DNA of 6,029 nt from DATLGD01 sp035540755 (GTDB lineage Bacteria; Actinomycetota; Actinomycetes; Mycobacteriales; SCTD01), in assembly GCA_035540755.1 (NCBI GenBank), contig DATLGD010000123.1, positions 1 to 6,029 on the forward strand. Direction: 5' to 3'. The notes below the pieces were generated by a model. It made no database searches. It saw only the letters and a program-made list of their open reading frames with translations, and had not been told where the DNA came from. The position numbers were made by a program, and so were the translations under genes. Positions 1-5,503 of this stretch are shown one piece after another (the first letter of the stretch is position 1; every line of letters begins with the position of its first letter).

Positions 1-1
1 G

Positions 2-1573
2 GACCGGGCCGCCACCATCGCGCACGGGTACCTGCAGGCCGTTCGGGCCGGGCGCAAGCAGCGGCACGTGCTGGGCGAGCTCATGGGCACGTTGTGCGTG
101 TCCCGGCAGGCAGCCGAGTACGACCTCCGGGAGGCGCTGCGGCTGGTCGCGCACCCGGCCACCGCGCGCGCCATGCGCGAAGGGCGGCTGGGTCTCCGGC
201 ACGCACGGGCGCTGCTCGACGTGGTCGGACCGCTGTCGGCTGATGTCGCCGATGCCGTCGAACGCGCTGTGCTGGCCTGGGCGGCGGGGCAGCCGCCGTC
301 GCGGGTGCGCGAGATGGCCCGGCGCAAGGCCTTGCAGCTGGACCCTGACGGTGCCGCGCGTCGCCGCAGCGAGGCGGCGCAGGCTCGTCGCCTGCGGGTC
401 ACCGATGCCGGCGACGGCATGGTCGAGGTCGGCATCCTGATGCGCGCGGAGCAGGGGCTGGCCGTGCTGCAGCGCGCCGAGGCGGCCACCGATGCGACGG
501 ACGGCACCGGCCGCACGCGCGACCAGCGGGCCGCCGACTGGGCCACCGAGCAGCTGCTCGGCCTGGGCCCCGAGATGGTGCAGATGCAGGCAGGGACCTC
601 GGACGCGCCCAAGGCACCGGATGTACCGGAGGCGCCGCACGCGTCGGACGCGCCGGATGTGCCGCACGCGCCGCAGGCCGTCCCCGGCGCCGACCTCGTG
701 CTCGACGGCCGGCGCCGCCGGCCGGTGCAGGTGCTTCTCCACATTCCGGTCACCACGGCGCTCGGCCTGGACGACCTGCCGGGCGACCTCGACCGCATCG
801 GGCCGGTCGACGCCGACCACGCCCGCCTGCTGCTCAGCACGGCAGAGCTCCGCAAGGTCTGCGTGGACGCCGACACCGGCCAGGTGCTGCACGTCGAGGA
901 GGGCGTCGTCCGGCCGACCGCGTCGCGTGCCCGGATCGAGCAGCTGACCGGCGAGGGCCTGCTCGCCGAGCAGGCACTGGCGCAGGCGCAGGCGGAGGCG
1001 GTGCGCGAGGCGATCCTCGACATGGTCCGCACGCCGTCGAGCGCACCCGTCGGCCCGGAGGAGCAGTACCGCCCGTCCGCGGGGTTGTCGCGCACCGTCC
1101 GCACCGCCAGCCGGCACTGCGACTTCCCCGGCTGCAACTGCCACAGCAGCAGGTGCGACGACGAGCACACCGTCCCGTGGCCCCGCGGCGCGACCGAGCT
1201 CGCGAGCCTGCGCTCCCGGAGCCGGTGGTGCCACCAGGTCAAGCAGCAGGGCTGGCGACCAGGCCCGCTGCCCGACGGGAGCACCAGCTGGACGTCGGCG
1301 TGCGGGCGCAGCTACGTCACGCCGCGGCCGTGGGAGCCACTGCCTTCCGTGCCGGTCGGCGCGCGCCTGTCACCGCCGACACCGCCACCACCGCGCGACG
1401 ACGCGGGCATCGAGATGTCGCCGTACCTGTACGAGGAGTGGAAGCCTCCCGACGAGCTGTCGCTCGAGATCGCCTGGCTCCGCGACTTGGTGCAGGATCC
1501 GCCTGTCGCGCCTGTCCTCTCACCGCAAGCCCTCGCGCCGCCGGCGCGCTGGCCGGACGACCCACCGTTCTGA
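2..1573 (+). CDS. DUF222/HNH endonuclease-like protein (13E12 repeat family), 5' partial
   Basis: The frame is open from the left edge (first full codon at 2) to TGA at 1571-1573, giving 523 visible residues. A GTG at 68 is an internal candidate start, but the 22 codons before it read as ordinary DUF222 sequence, so I treat the gene as truncated by the window. Residues below count from that GTG. The DUF222-like part covers about residues 1-300, including AMREGRLGLRHARALLDVVG and a 'GxVLHVEEG' strand. A Pro/Ala-rich linker lies at 179-202. The C-terminal module starts with YRPSAGL (334-340) and continues with C351-x4-C356, DDEHTVPW (364-371) and WCHQVKQQGW. Compared with the usual D-x-H...N-L...L-C-x2-H-H pattern, H367 and the last His (H389) remain, but Asn is Ser380, the Cys is Ser385 and the first His of the pair is Cys388. 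A Pro-rich tail of about 80 residues follows. The family is multicopy in actinobacteria; its role is poorly defined and nuclease activity is uncertain here. Confidence 0.9.
   Translation, partial: DRAATIAHGYLQAVRAGRKQRHVLGELMGTLCVSRQAAEYDLREALRLVAHPATARAMREGRLGLRHARALLDVVGPLSADVADAVERAVLAWAAGQPPSRVREMARRKALQLDPDGAARRRSEAAQARRLRVTDAGDGMVEVGILMRAEQGLAVLQRAEAATDATDGTGRTRDQRAADWATEQLLGLGPEMVQMQAGTSDAPKAPDVPEAPHASDAPDVPHAPQAVPGADLVLDGRRRRPVQVLLHIPVTTALGLDDLPGDLDRIGPVDADHARLLLSTAELRKVCVDADTGQVLHVEEGVVRPTASRARIEQLTGEGLLAEQALAQAQAEAVREAILDMVRTPSSAPVGPEEQYRPSAGLSRTVRTASRHCDFPGCNCHSSRCDDEHTVPWPRGATELASLRSRSRWCHQVKQQGWRPGPLPDGSTSWTSACGRSYVTPRPWEPLPSVPVGARLSPPTPPPPRDDAGIEMSPYLYEEWKPPDELSLEIAWLRDLVQDPPVAPVLSPQALAPPARWPDDPPF
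602..673 (+). repeat. In-frame X-Ala/Val-Pro tripeptide repeat
   Basis: Eight consecutive triplets follow the pattern DAP, KAP, DVP, EAP, HAS, DAP, DVP, HAP (residues 179-202 counting from GTG 68). The DNA is an imperfect 9-base periodicity in which gcgccg and gatgt-ccg units recur. It sits between the two halves of the DUF222 region and probably forms an extended, flexible linker. Such short repeats often vary in copy number by replication slippage. That is inference; only one copy of the locus is seen here. Confidence 0.75.
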
Positions 1574-1635
1574 CCTCGAGCGTCCGTGCGCGGGAGCGGT
1601 ACAGCTCGGAAGTCAGTCGCTGCCGATGCCGGCCC
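1574..1635. other. Convergent intergenic gap, no clear terminator
   Basis: These 62 bases separate the 3' ends of the plus-strand DUF222 gene and the minus-strand small membrane gene. The only inverted repeat I can see is a 4-bp stem, gagc (1594-1597) with gctc (1604-1607) around a 6-base loop, without a T-run on either strand. This is too weak to call a terminator. Confidence 0.5.
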
Positions 1636-1890
1636 TCAGGCGTCGGGCAGCCGGCCGGCCGAGGCGGCCCGGCGCTCCCGCCCTGCTCGGACGCGCCGAC
1701 CCGCAGCCGGCGGGTGGACGGCGGCGCTCTGGACCGCGGCGGTGTCGGCCTGCCCGCGGTGGACGGGCTCGGTCGCCGGCCCGTGCGCCTCGGCGGAGCG
1801 GCGTCGGCGGATGACGGACACGGCGACGATGACTGCGGCCACGACGAACGGCAGGGCCAGCAGGACGAGCAGCAGGAGCGGGAAGTCCAT
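1636..1890 (-). CDS. Small single-pass membrane protein, unknown function
   Basis: This is an 84-residue reading frame on the minus strand with ATG at 1890-1888 and TGA at 1638-1636. It begins MDFPLLLLVL. Residues 3-27 form an unbroken hydrophobic segment followed directly by four arginines (28-31), which by the positive-inside rule predicts an outside N-terminus and a cytoplasmic C-terminus. The remaining 50 or so residues are Ala-, Arg- and Pro-rich, hydrophilic and probably disordered. Two features support it as real: a GAGAGG ribosome-binding site 5 bases upstream of the ATG, and G or C at about nine in ten third codon positions in this frame. No signal peptidase site is evident, so it is more likely a signal anchor than a secreted protein. 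I do not recognise a family. It is divergent from hisI and convergent with the DUF222 gene, so it is probably transcribed alone. Confidence 0.65.
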   Translation of the reverse strand: MDFPLLLLVLLALPFVVAAVIVAVSVIRRRRSAEAHGPATEPVHRGQADTAAVQSAAVHPPAAGRRVRAGRERRAASAGRLPDA

Positions 1891-1895
1891 GGCGT

Positions 1896-1901
1896 CCTCT
1901 C
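1896..1901 (-). promoter_or_regulatory. Ribosome-binding site of small membrane gene
   Basis: Read on the minus strand this is GAGAGG, with 5 bases between it and the ATG at 1890. It fixes the start of the small membrane gene. The same GAGAGGA motif precedes trpC in this window. Confidence 0.6.
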
Positions 1902-2009
1902 GGGCGAGCCGGACGGCCCGCTTCTCGGTGTTCGGCCAGGGAGCTCGCAGGGATGGGATCGGCGTGAGCCCGTCCGGACGTCATCTCCCGGGTGGTGCCA
2001 CGACGCTGG

Positions 2010-2015
2010 CAGGAT
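2010..2015 (+). promoter_or_regulatory. Possible -10 element for a leaderless hisI mRNA, or weak RBS
   Basis: CAGGAT lies 6 bases before the hisI ATG. It is one base from the actinobacterial -10 form TAGGAT, and its spacing would place transcription initiation at or next to the A of the ATG, giving a leaderless transcript. The same bases contain AGGA (2011-2014), 7 bases from the ATG, which could instead act as a Shine-Dalgarno site. No good -35 box is seen. The sequence does not decide between the two readings. Confidence 0.3.
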
Positions 2016-2021
2016 GGACTC

Positions 2022-2516
2022 ATGACCGCCTCCCAGACCGCCGTGCGCCCCACGTCGCTCGCCCCCGACGTCGCCGCGCGCCTCAAGCGCGACCGCGACG
2101 GCCTCGTCGTCGCCGTCACGCAGCAGCACGACACCGGCGAGGTGCTCATGGTCGGCTGGATGGACGACGAGGCGCTTCACCGCACCCTCACGACCGGCCG
2201 CGCCACGTACTGGTCGCGCAGCCGGCAGGAGTACTGGGTCAAGGGCGAGACGTCGGGCTCGCAGCAGTGGATCCGGTCGGTCGCGCTCGACTGCGACGGC
2301 GACACCCTGCTGGTCAAGGTCGACCAGGCCGGCACCGGCGCCTGCCACACCGGCGACCGCACCTGCTTCGACGCCGTGCTGCTCGCCGCCGTCCAGGGCC
2401 GTCCCGACGGCGAGGGCGACGGCGAGAGCGACGCGGGGAGCACCGGCACCGCCGACGACATCGACGTCGGCGAGGGCACTCCCGCCGCCGACCCCGACGC
2501 CGCGAGCCCCTCGTGA
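2022..2516 (+). CDS. hisI: Phosphoribosyl-AMP cyclohydrolase HisI
   Basis: This cytoplasmic metalloenzyme opens the purine ring of phosphoribosyl-AMP to give ProFAR, the third step of histidine synthesis. The protein has 164 residues from ATG 2022. An in-frame GTG at 1992 would add 10 residues (MVPRRWQDGL) with no family resemblance, so I prefer the ATG. The PRA-CH domain covers about residues 21-124. It has the MVGWMDDEAL motif (43-52), the conserved ATYWSRSRQEYWVKGETSG stretch (61-79), the metal-binding DCDGD (Cys91 between acidic residues) and CHTGDRTCF (Cys108 and Cys115). All expected metal ligands are present. There is no fused HisE domain, as is usual in actinobacteria. A 40-residue tail (125-164) with 11 acidic residues and one arginine extends past the family core and is probably disordered. 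trpE follows after 28 bp, so the two are probably co-transcribed. Confidence 0.97.
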   Translation: MTASQTAVRPTSLAPDVAARLKRDRDGLVVAVTQQHDTGEVLMVGWMDDEALHRTLTTGRATYWSRSRQEYWVKGETSGSQQWIRSVALDCDGDTLLVKVDQAGTGACHTGDRTCFDAVLLAAVQGRPDGEGDGESDAGSTGTADDIDVGEGTPAADPDAASPS

Positions 2517-2544
2517 CGCCGGCTGCCAAACCGGTCCGGGGCGC

Positions 2545-4056
2545 ATGACCGCCGGCACCGTCACCCCCTCTGCCGAGGACTTCGCCGCGGTCGCGGCAGC
2601 GCAGCCCGTCGTGCCGGTCGTCCGGCGGCTCCTCGCCGACGGGGAGACGCCGGTCGGCGTCTACCGCAAGCTGGCCGGCGGGCGTCCGGGCACCTTCCTG
2701 CTCGAGAGCGCCGAGCAGGGCCGGCAGTGGTCGCGCTACTCCTTCATCGGCGTGCGCAGCGCCGGCACGCTCACCGAGAGGGACGGCCGCGCGGTCTGGC
2801 TCGGCGAGGGCGAGCTCGACCTGCCGAACGACCCGCTCGAGGCCTTCGTCGCGCTGTCGCGGCAGCTCCGGTCGCCTCGTCCCGACGACCTGCCGCCGCT
2901 GACCGGTGGCCTGGTCGGCTACCTGACCTACGACACCGTCCGTCGGATGGAGCGGCTGCCGAGCACGGCCGTCGACGACATCGGGATGCCCGAGCTGTCG
3001 ATGATGCTCGTGACCGACCTCGCCGTCCTCGACCACGCCGACGGCACGGTGATCCTCATCGCCAACGTCGTCCGCGGCGTCACCGACCCCGGCCACGACG
3101 ACGCCGTGCGGCGGCTCGATGCGATGACGGCGGCACTGGCCGAGCCGTCGCCGTCGAGCGTGGCCACCGTCGACCTCGCCGCCGAGGCGCAGGTCGAGCG
3201 GCGCACCAGCCCTGCCGACCACATGGCGAGGGTGGAGACCGTCAAGGAGCACATCCGGGCCGGCGACGCCTTCCAGGTCGTGCTCTCGCAGCGGTTCGAG
3301 GTGCGCACCGACGTCGACGCCCTGGACGTCTACCGGGTGCTGCGCACCACGAACCCGTCGCCGTACATGTACCTGCTGCGCTTCGCCGGCCACGAGTCGC
3401 CGTTCGACGTCGTCGGGTCGTCCCCGGAGGCGCTCGTGACGGTCACGGGCGACGCCGGAGACGGCACCGGCAGGGCGGTGCTGCACCCGATCGCCGGCAC
3501 CCGACCCCGTGGGGCGACACCGGAGGACGACAGCCGCCTCGCCGCCGAGCTGCTCGCCGACCCGAAGGAGCGCAGCGAGCACGTGATGCTCGTCGACCTC
3601 GGGCGCAACGACCTCGGCCGGGTCTGCGAGCCGGGCAGCGTCGACGTCGTCGACTTCATGCAGATCGAGCGGTACAGCCACGTCATGCACATCGTCTCGA
3701 CCGTCGTCGGCACGCTCGAGCGCGACCGCGACGCCCTCGACGTGCTCGTCGCGACGTTCCCCGCCGGCACGCTGTCCGGGGCACCCAAGCCGCGCGCGAT
3801 GGAGATCATCGAGTCGCTGGAGCCGACCCGGCGGGCTCTCTACGGCGGCACCGTCGGGTACGTCGACGCCACCGGCGACATGGACATGGCGATCGCCATC
3901 CGCACGGCTGTGCTGCACGACGGGACCGCCTACGTGCAGGCGGGCGGCGGCCTGGTGGCCGACAGCGACCCGGCCGCCGAGCAGGCGGAGTGCGAGAACA
4001 AGGCGGCGGCGGTGCTGCGCGCCGTGGCGGCGGCGGCCACGCTCCGCGGCGCGTGA
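2545..4056 (+). CDS. trpE: Anthranilate synthase component I TrpE
   Basis: TrpE converts chorismate to anthranilate, the first committed step of tryptophan synthesis, using ammonia delivered by the glutaminase TrpG. The protein has 503 residues, full length for a stand-alone TrpE; no TrpG domain is fused. The N-terminal domain has PVVPVVRRLLADGETPVGVY (21-40) and the FLLES motif (51-55). The chorismate-binding domain has NPSPYMYLLR (from 270), HPIAGTRPRG (314-323), DLGRNDLGR (351-359), YSHVMHIVSTVVG, the SGAPKPRAME block (Lys415) and the C-terminal YVQAGGGLVADSDPAAEQAE. LLES and NPSPYM form the allosteric tryptophan site in characterised TrpE proteins. Both are intact, so feedback inhibition is expected. 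The ATG at 2545 has only a weak GGGG ribosome-binding site (2538-2541). The gap from hisI is 28 bp, leaving no room for an attenuator. The stop overlaps the next gene. Confidence 0.98.
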   Translation: MTAGTVTPSAEDFAAVAAAQPVVPVVRRLLADGETPVGVYRKLAGGRPGTFLLESAEQGRQWSRYSFIGVRSAGTLTERDGRAVWLGEGELDLPNDPLEAFVALSRQLRSPRPDDLPPLTGGLVGYLTYDTVRRMERLPSTAVDDIGMPELSMMLVTDLAVLDHADGTVILIANVVRGVTDPGHDDAVRRLDAMTAALAEPSPSSVATVDLAAEAQVERRTSPADHMARVETVKEHIRAGDAFQVVLSQRFEVRTDVDALDVYRVLRTTNPSPYMYLLRFAGHESPFDVVGSSPEALVTVTGDAGDGTGRAVLHPIAGTRPRGATPEDDSRLAAELLADPKERSEHVMLVDLGRNDLGRVCEPGSVDVVDFMQIERYSHVMHIVSTVVGTLERDRDALDVLVATFPAGTLSGAPKPRAMEIIESLEPTRRALYGGTVGYVDATGDMDMAIAIRTAVLHDGTAYVQAGGGLVADSDPAAEQAECENKAAAVLRAVAAAATLRGA

Positions 4057-4625
4057 CCCCCGACCGCCGCGGGTTCGGCACCGCGCTGCTGCTCGTCGTG
4101 CTCGCCGGCGCCGCGTTGCTGGTCTCCACCGCCGGCCCCTGGGTCACCGGCGTCGAGGTGCGGCCGGCGCCGCTGCCCGACGAGCTGGTCGAGCGCAGCG
4201 GGGGCGAGGTGGCGCCTGCGGTCCGCGCCCTCGGCCTGGTCGCGCTCGCCGGCGTCCCCGCGCTGCTCGCCACCCGCGGCCGCGGGCGGCTGGCGATCGG
4301 GGCGGTCCTGGTCCTGGCCGGGGTGGGGGCGGCGGCCTCGGCGGTCGGGCCCCTGCTCGACCCCTCGGCGGCGGGCGGATCGGCGACGGCGCAGGTCGTC
4401 GCCACCGCTCGGCCGTGGCTCGCGCTCGCCGGCGCGCTGACGGCGCTCGTCGCGGGGGCGCTCACGCTGACCTCCGGCCGCCGGTGGCCGGCGCTCGGCC
4501 GCCGCTACGAGGCACCCGGGACGCCGGCACCGGCCCGTCCGGAGCAGCACTCGACGGCGCCCGACGTCGACGGCGCCGGGGCATGGGACGCGCTCGACCG
4601 CGGCGAGGACCCCACCGGCAGGTGA
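4053..4625 (+). CDS. Trp-operon-associated membrane protein (Trp_oprn_chp family, TIGR02234-like)
   Basis: This is a 190-residue protein starting at GTG 4053, which overlaps the trpE stop in a GTGA tetranucleotide and so is probably translationally coupled to trpE. Four hydrophobic segments are visible at about residues 8-26, 55-73, 79-98 and 121-140. The first loop (27-54) holds GPWVTGVEVRPAPLPDE and the second loop is short and basic (RGRGR, 75-79), predicting both ends in the cytoplasm. After helix 4 comes the basic motif RRWPALGRRYE (143-153). The C-terminal tail ends in WDALDRGEDPT. Position between trpE and trpC, the four helices and these two tail motifs match the actinobacterial family named for trp operon association. 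Its biochemical role is not known; a role linked to tryptophan, such as transport or membrane placement of the enzymes, is only a guess. The same frame runs open upstream inside trpE, but that part is Arg-rich shadow sequence. Confidence 0.93.
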   Translation: MTPDRRGFGTALLLVVLAGAALLVSTAGPWVTGVEVRPAPLPDELVERSGGEVAPAVRALGLVALAGVPALLATRGRGRLAIGAVLVLAGVGAAASAVGPLLDPSAAGGSATAQVVATARPWLALAGALTALVAGALTLTSGRRWPALGRRYEAPGTPAPARPEQHSTAPDVDGAGAWDALDRGEDPTGR

Positions 4626-4693
4626 GAGCCGGTGACTCGTACGCTCCACGACACCGGGGGAGGACCTCCGGGACGAGCCCGAGAGGACCACGC
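4626..4693 (+). promoter_or_regulatory. trpC leader: intercistronic region with small hairpin
   Basis: This 68-base gap is the longest one inside the trp cluster. At 4654-4671 the sequence ccgggggaggacctccgg can fold into a 7-bp stem (one G-U pair) with an AGGA loop. No T-run follows, so it is not a typical terminator. A 21-codon frame from GTG 4632 ends with TGA at 4695-4697, overlapping the trpC GTG. It has no Trp codon and no family I recognise. The HGxxPAAW-type small membrane gene that I recall lying here in some actinobacterial trp operons is absent. Confidence 0.35.
4681..4687 (+). promoter_or_regulatory. trpC ribosome-binding site
   Basis: GAGAGGA lies 6 bases before GTG 4694. It favours this start over the in-frame GTG at 4622, which would overlap the previous stop and add 24 non-conserved residues, and over GTG 4700. 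Confidence 0.7.
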
Positions 4694-5503
4694 GTGACCG
4701 TGCTGGACGAGCTCGTGGCGGGCGTCCGCGAGGACCTCGCCGCCCGCCAGGCGCGCATCCCGCTCGACGCGCTCAAGGAACGCGCGGCCGCGCAGCCGGA
4801 GGCCCACGACGGCTACGCCGCACTCCGTCAGCCCGGCATCGCCGTCATCGCCGAGGTCAAGCGGGCCAGCCCGTCCAAGGGGCGGCTCGCCGACATCGAG
4901 GACCCGGCGGCGCTCGCCGCGCAGTACGAGGACGGCGGCGCGAGCGTGATCAGCGTGCTCACCGAGCAGCGCCGGTTCGGCGGCAGCCTGGCCGACCTCG
5001 ACGCCGTCCGCGCCCGGGTCGACGTCCCGCTGCTGCGCAAGGACTTCGTGGTCTCCAGCTACCAGGTCTGGGAGGCCCGGGCGCACGGGGCCGACCTGGT
5101 CCTGCTCATCGTCGCCGCGCTCGAGCAGGAGGCGCTCGTCTCGCTGGTCGAGCGCACCGAGTCGCTCGGCATGACGGCCCTTGTCGAGGTGCACGACGAG
5201 GTCGAGACCGAGCGCGCCATGCTCGCGGGGGCAAAGGTCGTCGGCGTCAACGCGCGGAACCTCAAGACCCTCGAGATCGACCGCAGCGTGTTCGCCCGGC
5301 TCGCCCCGATGCTGCCGCCGCACGTGGTCAAGGTGGCCGAGTCGGGTGTCCGCGGCCCGCACGACCTGCTTGCCTACGCGCACGAGGGCGCCGACGCTGT
5401 GCTCGTCGGCGAGGGCGTCGTCAGGGGCGGCGACCCCCGCGCCGCCGTCGCCGAGCTGGTGGCGGCCGGCGCGCACCCGAGCGCGCGCGGCGGCCACGAG
5501 TGA
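4694..5503 (+). CDS. trpC: Indole-3-glycerol phosphate synthase TrpC
   Basis: TrpC closes the indole ring, converting carboxyphenylamino-deoxyribulose phosphate to indole-3-glycerol phosphate with loss of CO2 and water. The protein has 269 residues from GTG 4694, the usual length for a monofunctional TrpC with no TrpF fusion. The start reads MTVLDELVAGVREDLAARQ, typical of actinobacterial homologues. The TIM-barrel motifs appear in order: IAEVKRASPSKG (Glu54, Lys56), SVLTEQRRFGGS, LLRKDF (Lys116), ALVEVHDEVE (Glu165), GVNARNL (Asn186), VAESGVRG (Glu216, Ser217) and VLVGEGVVRGGDP. These match the known catalytic and phosphate-binding positions, so the enzyme should be active. The stop codon overlaps the trpB start by 4 bp. 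Confidence 0.98.
   Translation: MTVLDELVAGVREDLAARQARIPLDALKERAAAQPEAHDGYAALRQPGIAVIAEVKRASPSKGRLADIEDPAALAAQYEDGGASVISVLTEQRRFGGSLADLDAVRARVDVPLLRKDFVVSSYQVWEARAHGADLVLLIVAALEQEALVSLVERTESLGMTALVEVHDEVETERAMLAGAKVVGVNARNLKTLEIDRSVFARLAPMLPPHVVKVAESGVRGPHDLLAYAHEGADAVLVGEGVVRGGDPRAAVAELVAAGAHPSARGGHE

Larger units (their letters stand above)
1891..2021. promoter_or_regulatory. Divergent promoter region between small membrane gene and hisI
   Basis: This 131-bp spacer must carry the start signals of the minus-strand small gene, and it is the only sizeable gap directly upstream of the hisI-trp cluster. It holds a perfect 10-bp palindrome, cgtccggacg (1971-1980). Its left arm also forms an inverted pair with ccggacgg at 1909-1916 (partner ccgtccgg 1970-1977). 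No convincing -35/-10 pair, T-box or Trp-rich leader peptide is visible. The region is assigned by position rather than by recognised motifs. Confidence 0.45.

Noticed and set aside
1153..2025. Plus-strand 290-codon frame overlapping the DUF222 3' end and the intergenic region
   Set aside because: It overlaps the HNH module in another frame, is Arg/Ala-rich and has no domain; the small minus-strand gene explains this stretch better.
1317..2564. Minus-strand frame of 415 codons across the DUF222 end, small gene and hisI
   Set aside because: It crosses three better-supported genes and its composition changes abruptly along its length; no domain is recognisable.
2314..3918. Long minus-strand reading frame (534 codons) opposite trpE
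   Set aside because: It is rich in Arg, Val, His and Asp without family motifs and lies opposite a clear trpE; long antisense frames are expected in very GC-rich coding DNA.
2727..4052. Fusion of an Arg-rich N-terminal region to the trp-associated membrane protein
   Set aside because: The upstream part is an out-of-frame reading of trpE; the protein proper begins at GTG 4053 with family-like sequence.
4654..4671. Hairpin upstream of trpC as an intrinsic terminator
   Set aside because: The stem is only 7 bp with a G-U pair and no T-run follows; a terminator here would split the operon.
4505..5497. Minus-strand frame of 330 codons opposite trpC
   Set aside because: It is a mirror of the conserved trpC coding sequence with no motifs of its own.
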